A stretch of 46,139 nucleotides of DNA from Veillonella magna DSM 19857 (GCF_000428745.1 NZ_AUAN01000012.1:1-46139), one strand, 5' to 3'; shown: positions 1-8,638, counted from the stretch's first letter. Program-made: numbers and translations. Notes: generated by a model not told the origin, from the letters alone.

Positions 1-1595
1 GTAATGGTATTACTCAGGGCACCATTATTTCCCGTAATCGTCTCAATGGCACTGTCTAATTGTCTCTTATTAACGGCATCAGTAGCGTCTGTTCCAGTCG
101 CTACGCCCTTAAGTGGCTTATTATTCAGCGTCACAGCATCATCGCTTAATGTAATGGTCGCTCCATTGCTACCATTACTAATACTCGTGATTCCTGTAAG
201 CGTCTTCTTCAAGTCATACGTAATAACGCCGTCCGCACCGGATGTCGCCGTCAGGTTTGTCCCTGCCGCGAAAGTGAGTCCCTTAGACAAGCTTACTGTT
301 TTCGATGCAGTATCCCCACTCGCTTTATAGCTAAGGTTCGTAGCTTCTGCTACTTTATCTGCATTGAACGTAATGTCATAGTTATCATGACCGTCTTCTG
401 TGCTCTTGCTTACAGTGATTGCCCCATCACTCGTTTCTGTGAGTGTCGTCTTAGCACCAGCTACTTTTCCTATTTTTTTCACAGCATCAGTGACTGCATA
501 TAACTGCGATCCGTTCACTACATCCGTCGATTCAGGAGAAAGATTACCGGCTGCTACATTAGTAATCATTCGTTCTGCACCTTTTGCCCCAACACTGACA
601 ACCCCATTACCAATCACATATTGTTGTTGTTTATAATAACCGGCAAAAGAATATGTTGTTTTCTCATTCCCTATTGTTATCTCCCATGACTTTGCCGTTT
701 CATTTTGGTTGGCAGCTCCAGCTTCCGAGCCATATCCCAATGCTACGCTACCTTCTGCTGTTACCTTCGCATCCTTTCCTAGCGCAATCCCCCCCCCAAT
801 ATTATTATGTCCACCATCAACAGATGCACCTGCTCCTATAGCAATGCCATAGTAATCACTCGTACCAACATATCCTCCCGATACAGCAAAACCACCTACA
901 GAACCGACTGCCGAACCTGCCCCCAAAGCGATGGCATCCTGGTTTGTTGCTTCTGAGTTTCTCCCCAAAGTTATAGCACCATTATAGGTAGATGAACTAT
1001 CTGCTCCTATAGAAATAGCACCTACTCCATTAGCACTTCCACCACCAATAGCCACAGAATTTGTCCCCAGTGCGGTCGAATGATTTCCGATAGCCACAGA
1101 TCCCTCCTCCGAGGCTGACGATTTATTGCCTAAAGCAACAGCACCTCTGCCTGAAGCCCCTGAATTACCGATAGCAACTACACCCGTTCCATTGACCGCT
1201 GTACTCCAACCTATAGCCACCTGTCCTTGGCCTGTCCCTTGATCCTCATCAGAGGCTCCTTTTCCATCGGTTTTTCCCCCACCTATGGCAACAGATGACC
1301 CACCTTTTGCTGTAGATTCTTTACCAATGGCCACCGTATTGGAGTTACCTTGCGCCGTAGCATTACCTACCACCGTTCCTTCTCCGTCCTGAAACTTAAT
1401 AGTTTCATTCCCCCCAGTAACAGCAAATACAGGACTACTAGAAATAATCCCCAAGATACATGCTCCCAATACACCTCTATACAGCCCTTTTTTGGCTATG
1501 CGCTTTGATTTAGATTGATGCGTTTTTCCAAATTCATTAATAACTACAAAACATCCCTTCACTTGACTCCAAACCACTTTAAATATTTTATTCAT
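1..1595 (-). CDS. Trimeric autotransporter adhesin, N-terminal part (runs off window)
   Basis: The reading frame is open from an ATG at 1595 to the window edge, giving about 531 codons; the C-terminal part, including the membrane anchor, lies outside. It begins MNKIFKVVWSQVKGCFVV, the extended signal peptide region typical of type Vc autotransporters, followed by a hydrophobic signal ending near SSPVFA. The next 250 or so residues are YadA-like head repeats with recurring VAIG, IALG and AISIG units. A neck with VNGSQLYAV follows near residue 360, then stalk-like repeats. The ribosome site AAAGGAG sits 9 bases upstream of the ATG. The family forms homotrimeric surface adhesins that cross the outer membrane through a C-terminal barrel. 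A run of nine G (coding strand) falls within the head. The frame is intact through it. Confidence 0.93.
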   Translation of the reverse strand, partial: MNKIFKVVWSQVKGCFVVINEFGKTHQSKSKRIAKKGLYRGVLGACILGIISSSPVFAVTGGNETIKFQDGEGTVVGNATAQGNSNTVAIGKESTAKGGSSVAIGGGKTDGKGASDEDQGTGQGQVAIGWSTAVNGTGVVAIGNSGASGRGAVALGNKSSASEEGSVAIGNHSTALGTNSVAIGGGSANGVGAISIGADSSSTYNGAITLGRNSEATNQDAIALGAGSAVGSVGGFAVSGGYVGTSDYYGIAIGAGASVDGGHNNIGGGIALGKDAKVTAEGSVALGYGSEAGAANQNETAKSWEITIGNEKTTYSFAGYYKQQQYVIGNGVVSVGAKGAERMITNVAAGNLSPESTDVVNGSQLYAVTDAVKKIGKVAGAKTTLTETSDGAITVSKSTEDGHDNYDITFNADKVAEATNLSYKASGDTASKTVSLSKGLTFAAGTNLTATSGADGVITYDLKKTLTGITSISNGSNGATITLSDDAVTLNNKPLKGVATGTDATDAVNKRQLDSAIETITGNNGALSNTI

Positions 1596-1872
1596 AAAGT
1601 ACACTTCTCCTTTAAATTTTATTACGAATAACCTAAAATCAGCTATTATCATAAAAACCTACATCTTATGAATATAATAATAACTTAGGTAATCTTCTTA
1701 ACTACAAAACAAAAAAAGTAATTTTAAGCAATAGATATAGAATTTACAATTAAACTGTCCAAAGCATAGATTACAAAAGTCATTTCAAGAGTTCAGAATC
1801 ATCATATAAAATTGTCTTCTTCATTTTTACTTTCCCTTTCAATATGCATCCCCACCTCACATTCACTTATAC

Positions 1873-2331
1873 TTATACTTCTCCATCGGCAATCAGTCTC
1901 ATAATATCATGACGCGTGATTACCCCTTGCAGGCAGTTGTCTTCATCAACAACCGGTACGGATTTCAAATGTTTTTCCAACATTACACCGACTACCTCTT
2001 CTACTTCCGTTTCCGGATGACAGGTAATAACATCCTTTGTCATTAATTCTGCTACGTGGGTAGCCAACAACTTTTTAAACTGTGCGTTGTATTCGCCGAT
2101 ACCGCTGTAGTAAATACTTGCTCCCAGTACATTCACATAATGCGGTGCATGAGGCCGTACTTTTTTATACAACAAATCGCCTTCGGTAATAATACCTTCC
2201 AGTTTATTGTGTGCATCCACAACGGAAATAGCTGTTAAATTATGTTTCACTAACAACTGTGCCGCTTCGTTAATGGTGCCATCACGACTTATAATAGTAG
2301 GATACTTATTCATTACTTCACTAACTTTCAT
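1873..2331 (-). CDS. CBS-domain pair protein
   Basis: This 152-residue protein consists almost only of two CBS domains. The first covers about residues 4-60 (VSEVMNKYPTIISRDGTI, EGIITEGDLL) and the second about 92-148 (VAELMTKDVITCHPETEV, LQGVITRHDIMRLI). CBS pairs bind adenine nucleotides such as AMP, ATP or S-adenosylmethionine and act as energy or ligand sensors; the partner cannot be told from sequence. The ATG at 2331 is preferred over the upstream GTG at 2340, because GAGAGG abuts the GTG but lies nine bases from the ATG. It is the last gene of the minus-strand group that starts with walJ, with a 136-base gap before it, so it may have its own promoter. Confidence 0.85.
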   Translation of the reverse strand: MKVSEVMNKYPTIISRDGTINEAAQLLVKHNLTAISVVDAHNKLEGIITEGDLLYKKVRPHAPHYVNVLGASIYYSGIGEYNAQFKKLLATHVAELMTKDVITCHPETEVEEVVGVMLEKHLKSVPVVDEDNCLQGVITRHDIMRLIADGEV

Positions 2332-2476
2332 AGTTGTCACCCTCTCAATTTGATTCTATTGGGACCTAGCCAAATATGTAATTTAATCGTCCTATATTGT
2401 TATAGTTTGACACACCTACGCCAAATTCCTTTTATTTACTCTATATCTTATTTTTCCTGCTATATATCACTTCGCA

Positions 2477-3349
2477 TTACAACGTAATAAAGTAATGCGC
2501 AACAAGAACGATAGCTACCAGTGCTATCGCAATAATAATAGCCTTAATACCCTGACGATTTCCGCCGCTTCCGCCTTCTTCCGTACCGATGAGATTTCCC
2601 TCTTCATCATATTTATGACGATATTGACCTTCCAAATCTTCATAATCACGGACATCTTCTACTTTCGCTTGATATCGTTGCTCGTTGATTTTACGGCGCC
2701 GTTCCGCTACCTGTGCCTCTAAACGACTTACTTGAGAGGCCGCCATTTGCTTCCGGATATCCCGTAGCAGACTATCAATATACATAATCCTTTTATCCAA
2801 GGATTTATTAAGTTCTAAGCCGCGACGAATAAAATCTTTATATTCATTGTTTACTTGCTCATGATCGGTTGTATCATCCATTCTGCTGTGCATCAAGTTC
2901 TCCAACGAACGATTCTCGGTAACCAACGCATTGACTACCAAGACGACATAATAATTTAAATCGGTAAGCAGTGAATTAAATTCTCTATTTTGTTCCAACA
3001 ATGAGTTCAGCTGATGCTCTGCATACGTTGGCTGACTGTCCCGAAGCAAGCTCAGCATGGATGACGCTTCTTTATAGGTCTGCAACGAACTGCATAAAAG
3101 CTCACAATACGATGTAATAGCCTCTACAGAATAGCCAATCGTAAGTAAACGTTCTTTTATGTGTTCATTACCATATATTGTTTCTGCTTTTGTCGTCAAC
3201 GAAGTGTGCTGCAACGCTATTTGCTGCGCCATTTGCTGCAAGCGCATTCGCACCTCGTCAATGTCACGCCGATACGCTTCATCGGGAGACATGGTTTCCA
3301 CAGACCATAGTAATGCCGGCTGTTTCAATAAAATAATATCCTCTGTCAC
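2477..3349 (-). CDS. Tail-anchored coiled-coil protein, function unknown
   Basis: This is a hydrophilic protein of about 290 residues rich in Glu, Gln, Leu and Arg with predicted helical and coiled-coil stretches (roughly 20-60, 100-135, 195-245). It then has a Gly/Glu linker (EEGGSGGNRQG) and ends in one hydrophobic segment (IKAIIIAIALVAIVLVAHYFITL) that should anchor it in the inner membrane with the N-terminus in the cytoplasm. No enzyme motif is visible and I do not recognise the family. A GTG at 3349 is a better start than the GTG at 3358, since AGGAG is eight bases from the former and almost touches the latter. It follows rlmH by a short gap, so it is probably cotranscribed with walJ-htrA-rlmH. 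Confidence 0.8.
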   Translation of the reverse strand: MTEDIILLKQPALLWSVETMSPDEAYRRDIDEVRMRLQQMAQQIALQHTSLTTKAETIYGNEHIKERLLTIGYSVEAITSYCELLCSSLQTYKEASSMLSLLRDSQPTYAEHQLNSLLEQNREFNSLLTDLNYYVVLVVNALVTENRSLENLMHSRMDDTTDHEQVNNEYKDFIRRGLELNKSLDKRIMYIDSLLRDIRKQMAASQVSRLEAQVAERRRKINEQRYQAKVEDVRDYEDLEGQYRHKYDEEGNLIGTEEGGSGGNRQGIKAIIIAIALVAIVLVAHYFITL

Positions 3350-3372
3350 GGTTTCCACTCCTCTGTATTATA

Positions 3373-3852
3373 TTACCAATGATATGGTTCGCCACGATTA
3401 ATTTTACATGCCCGATACAATTGTTCCACCAGCAACAGTCGCACCATTTGATGGGTAAATGTCATTGGACTGAACGACAGCCGAAGCCGCGCAGCATTTC
3501 GCAGCTTCTCCGATACTCCGAAGGCGCCCCCGATGACAAAGGTCATCTCGCTGATACCATCGAGCTCCAGCTCCGCCACTTTCGCTGCTATAGCTTCCGA
3601 TGACATAGTCTTGCCATATACATCCAGTACTACAAGCCAACTCCTGTCATTCACCAATTTTAAAAGGCGTTCGCCTTCCTCTTCGACCACGTGTTGACGA
3701 TCTGCATCGCTGGGTTTATCGCCGATTTTACTTTCATTCAATTCTGTAATCGTAACTCCGCCGTACGGGCGCAGGCGCTTAACAAATTCTGCCACTCCAT
3801 CGCGTAAATAGGCTTCCTTTAGTTTGCCTATGGTAAGTATAGAAAATTTCAT
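3373..3852 (-). CDS. rlmH: 23S rRNA (pseudouridine-1915-N3)-methyltransferase RlmH
   Basis: The 159-residue length and sequence are typical of RlmH, the SPOUT-class enzyme that methylates pseudouridine 1915 in helix 69 of 23S rRNA using S-adenosylmethionine. Visible hallmarks are the start MKFSILTIGKLK, the cofactor-binding loop FVIGGAFGVSE near residues 105-115, the segment LSFSPMTFTHQMVRLLLVEQLYRA that forms the trefoil knot, and the C-terminal YHW that reaches the substrate. The ribosome site GGAGG overlaps the stop codon of htrA, so the two are translationally linked. The order walJ-htrA-rlmH is widely conserved in Firmicutes. Confidence 0.98.
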   Translation of the reverse strand: MKFSILTIGKLKEAYLRDGVAEFVKRLRPYGGVTITELNESKIGDKPSDADRQHVVEEEGERLLKLVNDRSWLVVLDVYGKTMSSEAIAAKVAELELDGISEMTFVIGGAFGVSEKLRNAARLRLSFSPMTFTHQMVRLLLVEQLYRACKINRGEPYHW

Positions 3853-3861
3853 GATACCTCC

Positions 3862-4971
3862 TTACGCTTCCGGCGCTGGCATTTTGCCTAAGGTAATATC
3901 AAGCACCGTTGTGCCCTGTCCCCGTTGCACCGTGAGCTGCACTGTATCCCCCGGCTTATGCGCATCCAACAGCTGCTTCATAGCCATCATTGTATTGACT
4001 GCCTTACCGTCAACAGCCGTAATAAAATCGCCTTGTCTAATGCCCGAATCCACACCGGGACCATTATCGTATACACGTGCTACATACAAACCATCGACAT
4101 TTAATTTGACACCATATTTAGCGGCCGCTTCTTTGTCCAATAGGCCAAGCCCCAAGTACGGACGAGTCACATAGCCATTTTTGATTAATTCATCAACAAT
4201 CGTCTTAGCTTCATTAATCGGAATAGCAAAGCCCATGCCTTCTACACCGGTATGCGCAATTTTTTCACTGTTAATGCCTACGACCTTTCCATCAGCATCA
4301 ACCAATGCCCCTCCGGAGTTACCGGGGTTAATAGCTGCGTCCGTCTGAATGAGAGGAAAGCGCTGTGATTCCATATCCAGCGTGCGATGCAGCGCGCTAA
4401 TAACGCCAGCCGTAACGGTTCCTTGGAATTCTAGCCCCAATGGATTGCCGATGGCAATGGCCGGCTCACCTACCTGTAAGCTGTCGGAATCGCCGAATTC
4501 GGCTACCGGCAAATTCTCGTTGCCATCGATTTTAACAACTGCCAAATCCGTCGTAGGATCTACGCCGATGACCGCACCGTCTACCGATGTTCCGTCGCTG
4601 AGCGATACCGTTACCTTTTTATCCGTCGCTTGTGCCACAACGTGATAGTTTGTCACTATATATCCTTTTTTATCAAAAATAACACCGGATCCCACGCCTT
4701 CACCGACTAATACTTGTCGATTAAAAATATCACGGTTGTAAACTCGCGTCGTAATCCCTACAACTGCCGGGCCTGCCTTCTTAACGGCTTTTACAATGGC
4801 TGTATCCCGCGCCGGTGTAAGAGGTACCGATGTTTCCTCCTTGGTGTCACTTGCCGTCGTAGTCGGCGTCGTTGGCACAGCCCACTCATGTGTTAAGTAG
4901 CCACCGATTCCACCAACTAAAACAAAAATAATTGCCATCAATATAAAAATATTTTTTTTCTTTCCGTCCAT
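3862..4971 (-). CDS. htrA: HtrA/DegP-like membrane-anchored serine protease with PDZ domain
   Basis: This 369-residue protein has an N-terminal membrane anchor (about 8-24), a low-complexity Thr/Pro linker, a trypsin-like S1C protease domain and one PDZ domain (about 270-362). The catalytic triad is visible: His110 in TNYHVV, Asp142 in TTDLAVVKID and Ser219 in INPGNSGGAL. The PDZ domain carries the carboxylate-binding loop YLGLGLLD. Such proteases degrade or refold damaged exported proteins outside the inner membrane, here in the periplasm. The gene lies between walJ and rlmH; the walJ stop codon lies inside the spacing between its own ribosome site (AGGAGG) and ATG. Confidence 0.96.
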   Translation of the reverse strand: MDGKKKNIFILMAIIFVLVGGIGGYLTHEWAVPTTPTTTASDTKEETSVPLTPARDTAIVKAVKKAGPAVVGITTRVYNRDIFNRQVLVGEGVGSGVIFDKKGYIVTNYHVVAQATDKKVTVSLSDGTSVDGAVIGVDPTTDLAVVKIDGNENLPVAEFGDSDSLQVGEPAIAIGNPLGLEFQGTVTAGVISALHRTLDMESQRFPLIQTDAAINPGNSGGALVDADGKVVGINSEKIAHTGVEGMGFAIPINEAKTIVDELIKNGYVTRPYLGLGLLDKEAAAKYGVKLNVDGLYVARVYDNGPGVDSGIRQGDFITAVDGKAVNTMMAMKQLLDAHKPGDTVQLTVQRGQGTTVLDITLGKMPAPEA

Positions 4972-4975
4972 CGCC

Positions 4976-5788
4976 TCAAGCCTCCTGTCCGACCATACTT
5001 ACACATTCCTTCGGTTGTCCGTGTTGTAGCCTAAAGTCTTTCCCTTCAATCAATCCAACTTCACCGGTAAGTCGATGCACTGTATCGTTCACCACCGGTA
5101 CGGCATTATTTTTTTCCGAACGATGCGCCAAGATTACTTGTAAATTGTCGGGGCGTTTCATCATAAGTAATGCTTGCGCCGCACTTTCATTGCTCAAGTG
5201 TCCGTATTCACCGGCAACACGGCGCTTTAAATCCGGCGGATACGGTCCGTATCGCAGCATTTGCGGATCATAATTTGCTTCCAGCACCAACATGTCACTT
5301 TCATCCATTGCCCGCAACATTCTATCGTCAATCGTACCCGTGTCAGTCATTAACGTCATTTTATGGGAGCCGCCGTAGCAGCTTATGCCCATAGAGTCAA
5401 CTGCATCATGCTTTGTCTTGAACGTCTCTACCGAAATATCACCGACAGTAATATTCGCCTTTGTCAAAACGGTAAATGACTGATAGCCGGCAACCCGTTT
5501 GCCAATAAGTGCCTTCATAGTCCCTTCCCTTGTCAACACCGGCACATCATATTGCTTGACCATTTGCAACAATCCTGCAATATGATCCGAATGCTCATGC
5601 GTAATAAAAATACCTGCCAGCTTAGCCGCATCCAAGCCCAGTGCCTTCATTCCCTGCGTAATTCGCCGTGCACTGATACCGGCATCGATGAGGATAGACG
5701 TATTTTTATAAGCCACTACTGTTGCATTGCCTTTACTGCCACTGGCCAACACATGCACTTGAAAGGCTGTCGTATTTCCTTTCCCCAC
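4976..5788 (-). CDS. walJ: MBL-fold hydrolase of the WalJ/YycJ family
   Basis: This 270-residue metallo-beta-lactamase fold protein carries the di-zinc motif THEHSDHIAGL near residue 63, a metal-ligand Asp in MTLMTDTG, and AHRSEKN near the C-terminus. The opening VHVLASGSKGNATVV is characteristic of YycJ/WalJ. Family members resemble 5' to 3' exonucleases and have been linked to cell-wall signalling and DNA repair, without a settled substrate. No walRK genes are visible nearby, but walJ-htrA-rlmH is preserved. The annotated start is a GTG with AAAGGA about 14 bases upstream, longer than usual, so an internal GTG before CATGTGTTGGCC is an alternative. Confidence 0.9.
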   Translation of the reverse strand: MGKGNTTAFQVHVLASGSKGNATVVAYKNTSILIDAGISARRITQGMKALGLDAAKLAGIFITHEHSDHIAGLLQMVKQYDVPVLTREGTMKALIGKRVAGYQSFTVLTKANITVGDISVETFKTKHDAVDSMGISCYGGSHKMTLMTDTGTIDDRMLRAMDESDMLVLEANYDPQMLRYGPYPPDLKRRVAGEYGHLSNESAAQALLMMKRPDNLQVILAHRSEKNNAVPVVNDTVHRLTGEVGLIEGKDFRLQHGQPKECVSMVGQEA

Positions 5789-5815
5789 GGTGTGTCATCT
5801 CATCCTTTCTATGAC

Positions 5816-5850
5816 TAAAAAACGGGATTGCCTTCGACAACCCCGTCGTT
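5816..5850 (-). terminator. Rho-independent terminator
   Basis: Read on the minus strand, ACGGGGTTG pairs with CAATCCCGT around a short loop and is followed by six T. It lies just downstream of the stop at 5858 and separates this unit from walJ. Confidence 0.75.
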
Positions 5851-5857
5851 TATCTGC

Positions 5858-6313
5858 CTATTTTGTTACTTCATATACATGGCCTGCGCCGAGATGGTCT
5901 TTAAGAACGCGCCACTGCGCACGTTTTGCTTCAATCCACGTCGCCTGATTTACTGCCGGGTCTTTATTGATGTTATCAATCACAAAATCATCGCGGTCTG
6001 CCCAATACAGACGTCCTCCTTGGTAAGCCAATACGGCGCCGGTAATTTCAGCCGTACAATTTGTTCTAATCGGTACCAAGTTTAAACGACTGGTATCACA
6101 AAATACTAGTTCAATGGCCGGCAAGTTTTTATCTTGGCGCTGAAATACCATGCGTACCCGTCGCTTAGCATTGATCGGATACATAGCCAACGCCGGTTGC
6201 ACATAGGCACCACTCAAATAGTCGAGCTCTGTTAACACACAGTTCCTAAATCCGTTGAATACCTTCATTAATTCATCAGCATCTTGTTGTGATCGAATTC
6301 TATGCCAATCCAC
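5858..6313 (-). CDS. Hypothetical protein, translationally coupled to larE
   Basis: This 151-residue soluble protein begins with GTG six bases after a strong TAGGAGG. It shows no signal peptide or membrane segment. The composition is a mixed alpha/beta protein with segments such as RRVRMVFQRQ and GAVLAYQGGRLYWADRDDFV. I do not recognise a family. The stop codon of larE forms part of its ribosome site, so it is likely translated with larE, but this alone does not define a role. A terminator follows it. Confidence 0.7.
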   Translation of the reverse strand: MDWHRIRSQQDADELMKVFNGFRNCVLTELDYLSGAYVQPALAMYPINAKRRVRMVFQRQDKNLPAIELVFCDTSRLNLVPIRTNCTAEITGAVLAYQGGRLYWADRDDFVIDNINKDPAVNQATWIEAKRAQWRVLKDHLGAGHVYEVTK

Positions 6314-6322
6314 GATAGCCTC

Positions 6323-7141
6323 CTACTCGGTAATCTGTCGATTAAGATTGCCGCTCTTAAAACCCTTAATGTCCACACTAACATATATAAAACCTATATG
6401 ATCAAATTCTTCTTGCACCTGTTTGCGCCAAGCAGAATCGGTAAATTTTACAAATTCCGCTTCGCTCACTTCTATACGTGCCATACCATCATGGTAACGC
6501 ACACGAAACGGCTCGTCAAGGAAACGACGCAGGTAATTTTCTCCTGCATCAATCATAGATAGCGCTTCCCGTGTAATCACATGATCGTACGGTATCCGCG
6601 TGGCCAAGCAAGGAGAGCTGGGCTTATCCCATACCTCAAGCCCCCACGCCTTGGCGACCGCTCTGATATCCGCCTTAGTAAAGCCGACTTCAAGAAGCGG
6701 ACTTCGCACCACCTCGAGTTCTTCCAAGGCTCGCATACCCGGTCGGTAGTCCTTGGTGTCATCGAGGTTGCCACCATCGAGTACTTCATTGATTCCCTCG
6801 CGGTGCGCCCAATCAATCAATTGCGAAAATCTATTCTTTTTACAATAATAGCAACGCTGTGAGTCATTGCGTACAAAATCCGGCATAGCCAGTTCATCAA
6901 TTTCCACGATTGTATGGTCAATTCCAATCATCGCTGCAAACCGCTTGGCGTCCTCGATTTCTCGTCTCGGCAACGTCGGTGAGCTAACAGTAAATGCTCG
7001 GGCCTTATCCCCCAATGCCCGTTTGGCTGCAGCCGCTAAAAATGTACTATCTACACCGCCGGAAAAAGCGACCACAGCACTTCCCATAGAACGTAAGCTG
7101 TCCAGCAGTTTTGCTACTTTAGCCTCCAATTCTTCCGTCAT
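6323..7141 (-). CDS. larE: LarE-type ATP-dependent sacrificial sulfur transferase
   Basis: This 272-residue PP-loop protein has SGGVDST at 27-33, which binds ATP. It also has RCYYCK (Cys97, Cys100) and SSPCLATRIPY with Cys178 at the place of the reactive cysteine of LarE. LarE adenylates a pyridinium dicarboxylate mononucleotide and inserts sulfur on the way to the nickel-pincer cofactor of lactate racemase and its relatives. The extra cysteine pair suggests the iron-sulfur-dependent form rather than the single-cysteine sacrificial form; this is inference. The ATG at 7141 is favoured over 7159 because AGAAGGAG precedes it. No larA, larB or larC is in the window, so the cofactor user is elsewhere, or the protein serves another thiolation. 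Confidence 0.88.
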   Translation of the reverse strand: MTEELEAKVAKLLDSLRSMGSAVVAFSGGVDSTFLAAAAKRALGDKARAFTVSSPTLPRREIEDAKRFAAMIGIDHTIVEIDELAMPDFVRNDSQRCYYCKKNRFSQLIDWAHREGINEVLDGGNLDDTKDYRPGMRALEELEVVRSPLLEVGFTKADIRAVAKAWGLEVWDKPSSPCLATRIPYDHVITREALSMIDAGENYLRRFLDEPFRVRYHDGMARIEVSEAEFVKFTDSAWRKQVQEEFDHIGFIYVSVDIKGFKSGNLNRQITE

Positions 7142-7216
7142 ATCTTCTCCTTCTCTCATCCATCCTTTAATACTAATTATGTATTTTTATGTTTTTCCTT
7201 AACAACGGCATGTATC

Positions 7217-7267
7217 TGCTTTGCTTGTATGTTTGCTTTGCTTATGTATTTGCCTTACTTGTGTATT
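7217..7267. repeat. Three tandem 17-bp repeats
   Basis: Three successive 17-base units start at 7217, 7234 and 7251 with the common pattern TGCTTTGCTTRTGTATT; a decayed fourth unit follows. They fill the gap between the RuBisCO-like gene and larE on the upstream side of larE. No terminator-like hairpin is visible there. Function unknown. Confidence 0.6.
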
Positions 7268-7307
7268 GGCTTTACACGTCTAAACTGTTTGTATGCGATA
7301 CATCACA

Positions 7308-8444
7308 TCACACACTGAGTTGTTCCAACATATCCACAAAGAAGCGCATGTTGCTTTCCAAATCATTGCCTCGTCGAAACATATCGCCGCCTACTAAAAA
7401 CATGGTATCGTTACCGTATAGTTGCAACAGCTCCGGCAAACGTGCTTCCGTCACGCCGCCCCCGGGGGAAGGACAGGCTGCCCGCAACCCCGGCATCGGT
7501 CGGCTGATATATTCATGAATTCGTTTACACTGCTCTGCCGTAAAAGTAAAGCGTCCGCCATACGATACAAAAATGGGCATATCACCACCGAAGAGACGCG
7601 GCAAAAATCCAATCCACAAATAATCCGCAATGCCTGACGTACCGGGCAATGCAAAGCCCCCCATCATCGCCGGATGCACAATCAACGGCAACCCTAAGCT
7701 TTCATCCTTCGCCAATCGTTGCAACCAACCGAATCCCGTCAGGGCCGGTGCCACCATCAACGCCGTTGCGCCGGCTTCCTTAGCAAAATGCGCACGCTCC
7801 AATACGGCTTCACCATCAGCCGATACATTCGCCGCATATAATGTATGACCTCCGGACTTGGCATTGGCTTCATGCACTACCGCTGCGCAACGCTTCACCC
7901 GTTCCTTGAAAGGCGCAAAGCTTTGATTGGTAATTCCATGATCATCCTTAATCACATCGGCTCCGCCCAATGCATACGCCCGACACATAGAGGCCAACTC
8001 ATCCGTTGGTGTCCCCATCGGTTTGATAACCGCCTGCATCAAAGCCCGTCGCGGCGTATGGCACAACCTACGCAGTCCGTCCAAGCCAAAGCGAGGACCT
8101 CCAAAAGCCTTTGCCAATCCTTCCGATATATGTATATCTACTACCCATATATGAGGCTGCAATGAAGAATTCCCGAACACTACATTTAAAAATTGTGTCG
8201 CTTCATAGGCAGTCAACGCATCGGCATAGGAAATTACCGCACGATACCCTCCGCTGTCGACCGCATCCAAAGAAACGAGCCGTCCCACTACATGGTCGCG
8301 AATATATTCCGATTGCAAACGCTCGTACAGAAACTCGATGGTCTGTTCCACCTGCACGCTCCACGCAATTTGCTTGGCCTCTTCATAGGTATCGGCCTCT
8401 ATTTGATATGTAACCGTAAATCGCTCTGTATCCAGTGCATCCAT
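7308..8444 (-). CDS. RuBisCO-like protein (form IV family)
   Basis: This 378-residue protein has the large-subunit RuBisCO fold. Recognisable are AVIKPMG (Lys141, matching catalytic Lys175), GGADVIKDDHGI (Lys166, matching the carbamylated Lys201, with Asp167 and Asp168), IVHPAMMGG (His257), SYGGRF and the phosphate loop SPGGGVTE (328-330). The third metal ligand, Glu204 in RuBisCO, is His169 here. The loop-6 lysine and the second lysine of KPK are missing, so it is not a CO2-fixing enzyme. Characterised relatives are enolases or isomerases of methionine salvage or decarboxylases of sugar acids; which applies is unclear. It is divergent from an aminotransferase; no other methionine-salvage genes are in view. 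The ATG has AAGGAG eight bases upstream. Confidence 0.9.
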   Translation of the reverse strand: MDALDTERFTVTYQIEADTYEEAKQIAWSVQVEQTIEFLYERLQSEYIRDHVVGRLVSLDAVDSGGYRAVISYADALTAYEATQFLNVVFGNSSLQPHIWVVDIHISEGLAKAFGGPRFGLDGLRRLCHTPRRALMQAVIKPMGTPTDELASMCRAYALGGADVIKDDHGITNQSFAPFKERVKRCAAVVHEANAKSGGHTLYAANVSADGEAVLERAHFAKEAGATALMVAPALTGFGWLQRLAKDESLGLPLIVHPAMMGGFALPGTSGIADYLWIGFLPRLFGGDMPIFVSYGGRFTFTAEQCKRIHEYISRPMPGLRAACPSPGGGVTEARLPELLQLYGNDTMFLVGGDMFRRGNDLESNMRFFVDMLEQLSV

Positions 8445-8461
8445 GGTATCACTCCTTAAGG

Positions 8462-8498
8462 ACCGCCCACATCTCCGGCGGTATGATTCATTATTATA
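8462..8498 (-). promoter_or_regulatory. Promoter and leader hairpin of the RuBisCO-like gene
   Basis: On the minus strand an extended -10 (TGATATAAT, box at 8493-8498) would start transcription near 8486. The RNA would begin directly with a hairpin in which ACCGCC (8476-8481) pairs with GGCGGT (8462-8467). The 14 bases TCATACCGCCGGAG and the 10 bases TGTGGGCGGT recur exactly upstream of the small membrane protein at 16702 with a different insert. It may be an RNA control element or an operator. Confidence 0.55.
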
Positions 8499-8558
8499 TC
8501 ACACTTTCCGGTCCATCACGGCGACTAATGAAATTCTATCCGTAATTGTTTTTTTATG

Positions 8559-8614
8559 GTACACTGTTGTACACAGAACTATTTTTACCCCGTTGACAGT
8601 GCTCACTGTCAACG
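8559..8614. promoter_or_regulatory. Two inverted repeats upstream of the aminotransferase
   Basis: GTACA-N4-TGTAC lies at 8559-8572. A near-perfect palindrome lies at 8591-8614, with 11-base arms (CGTTGACAGTG and CACTGTCAACG) and a 2-base centre. The second ends 24 bases before the ATG at 8639. Their place between divergent genes suggests operators; the binding protein is unknown. Confidence 0.5.
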
Positions 8615-8638
8615 AATACAAACAACGAGGTGAATTTC

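Noticed and set aside
4-841. Plus-strand frames across 4-841
   Set aside because: They are antisense to the continuous adhesin frame on the minus strand, which has signal peptide, head repeats and neck.
7308-8444. True carbon-fixing RuBisCO
   Set aside because: The essential loop-6 lysine, the second KPK lysine and the third metal ligand are missing, and no Calvin-cycle gene is nearby.
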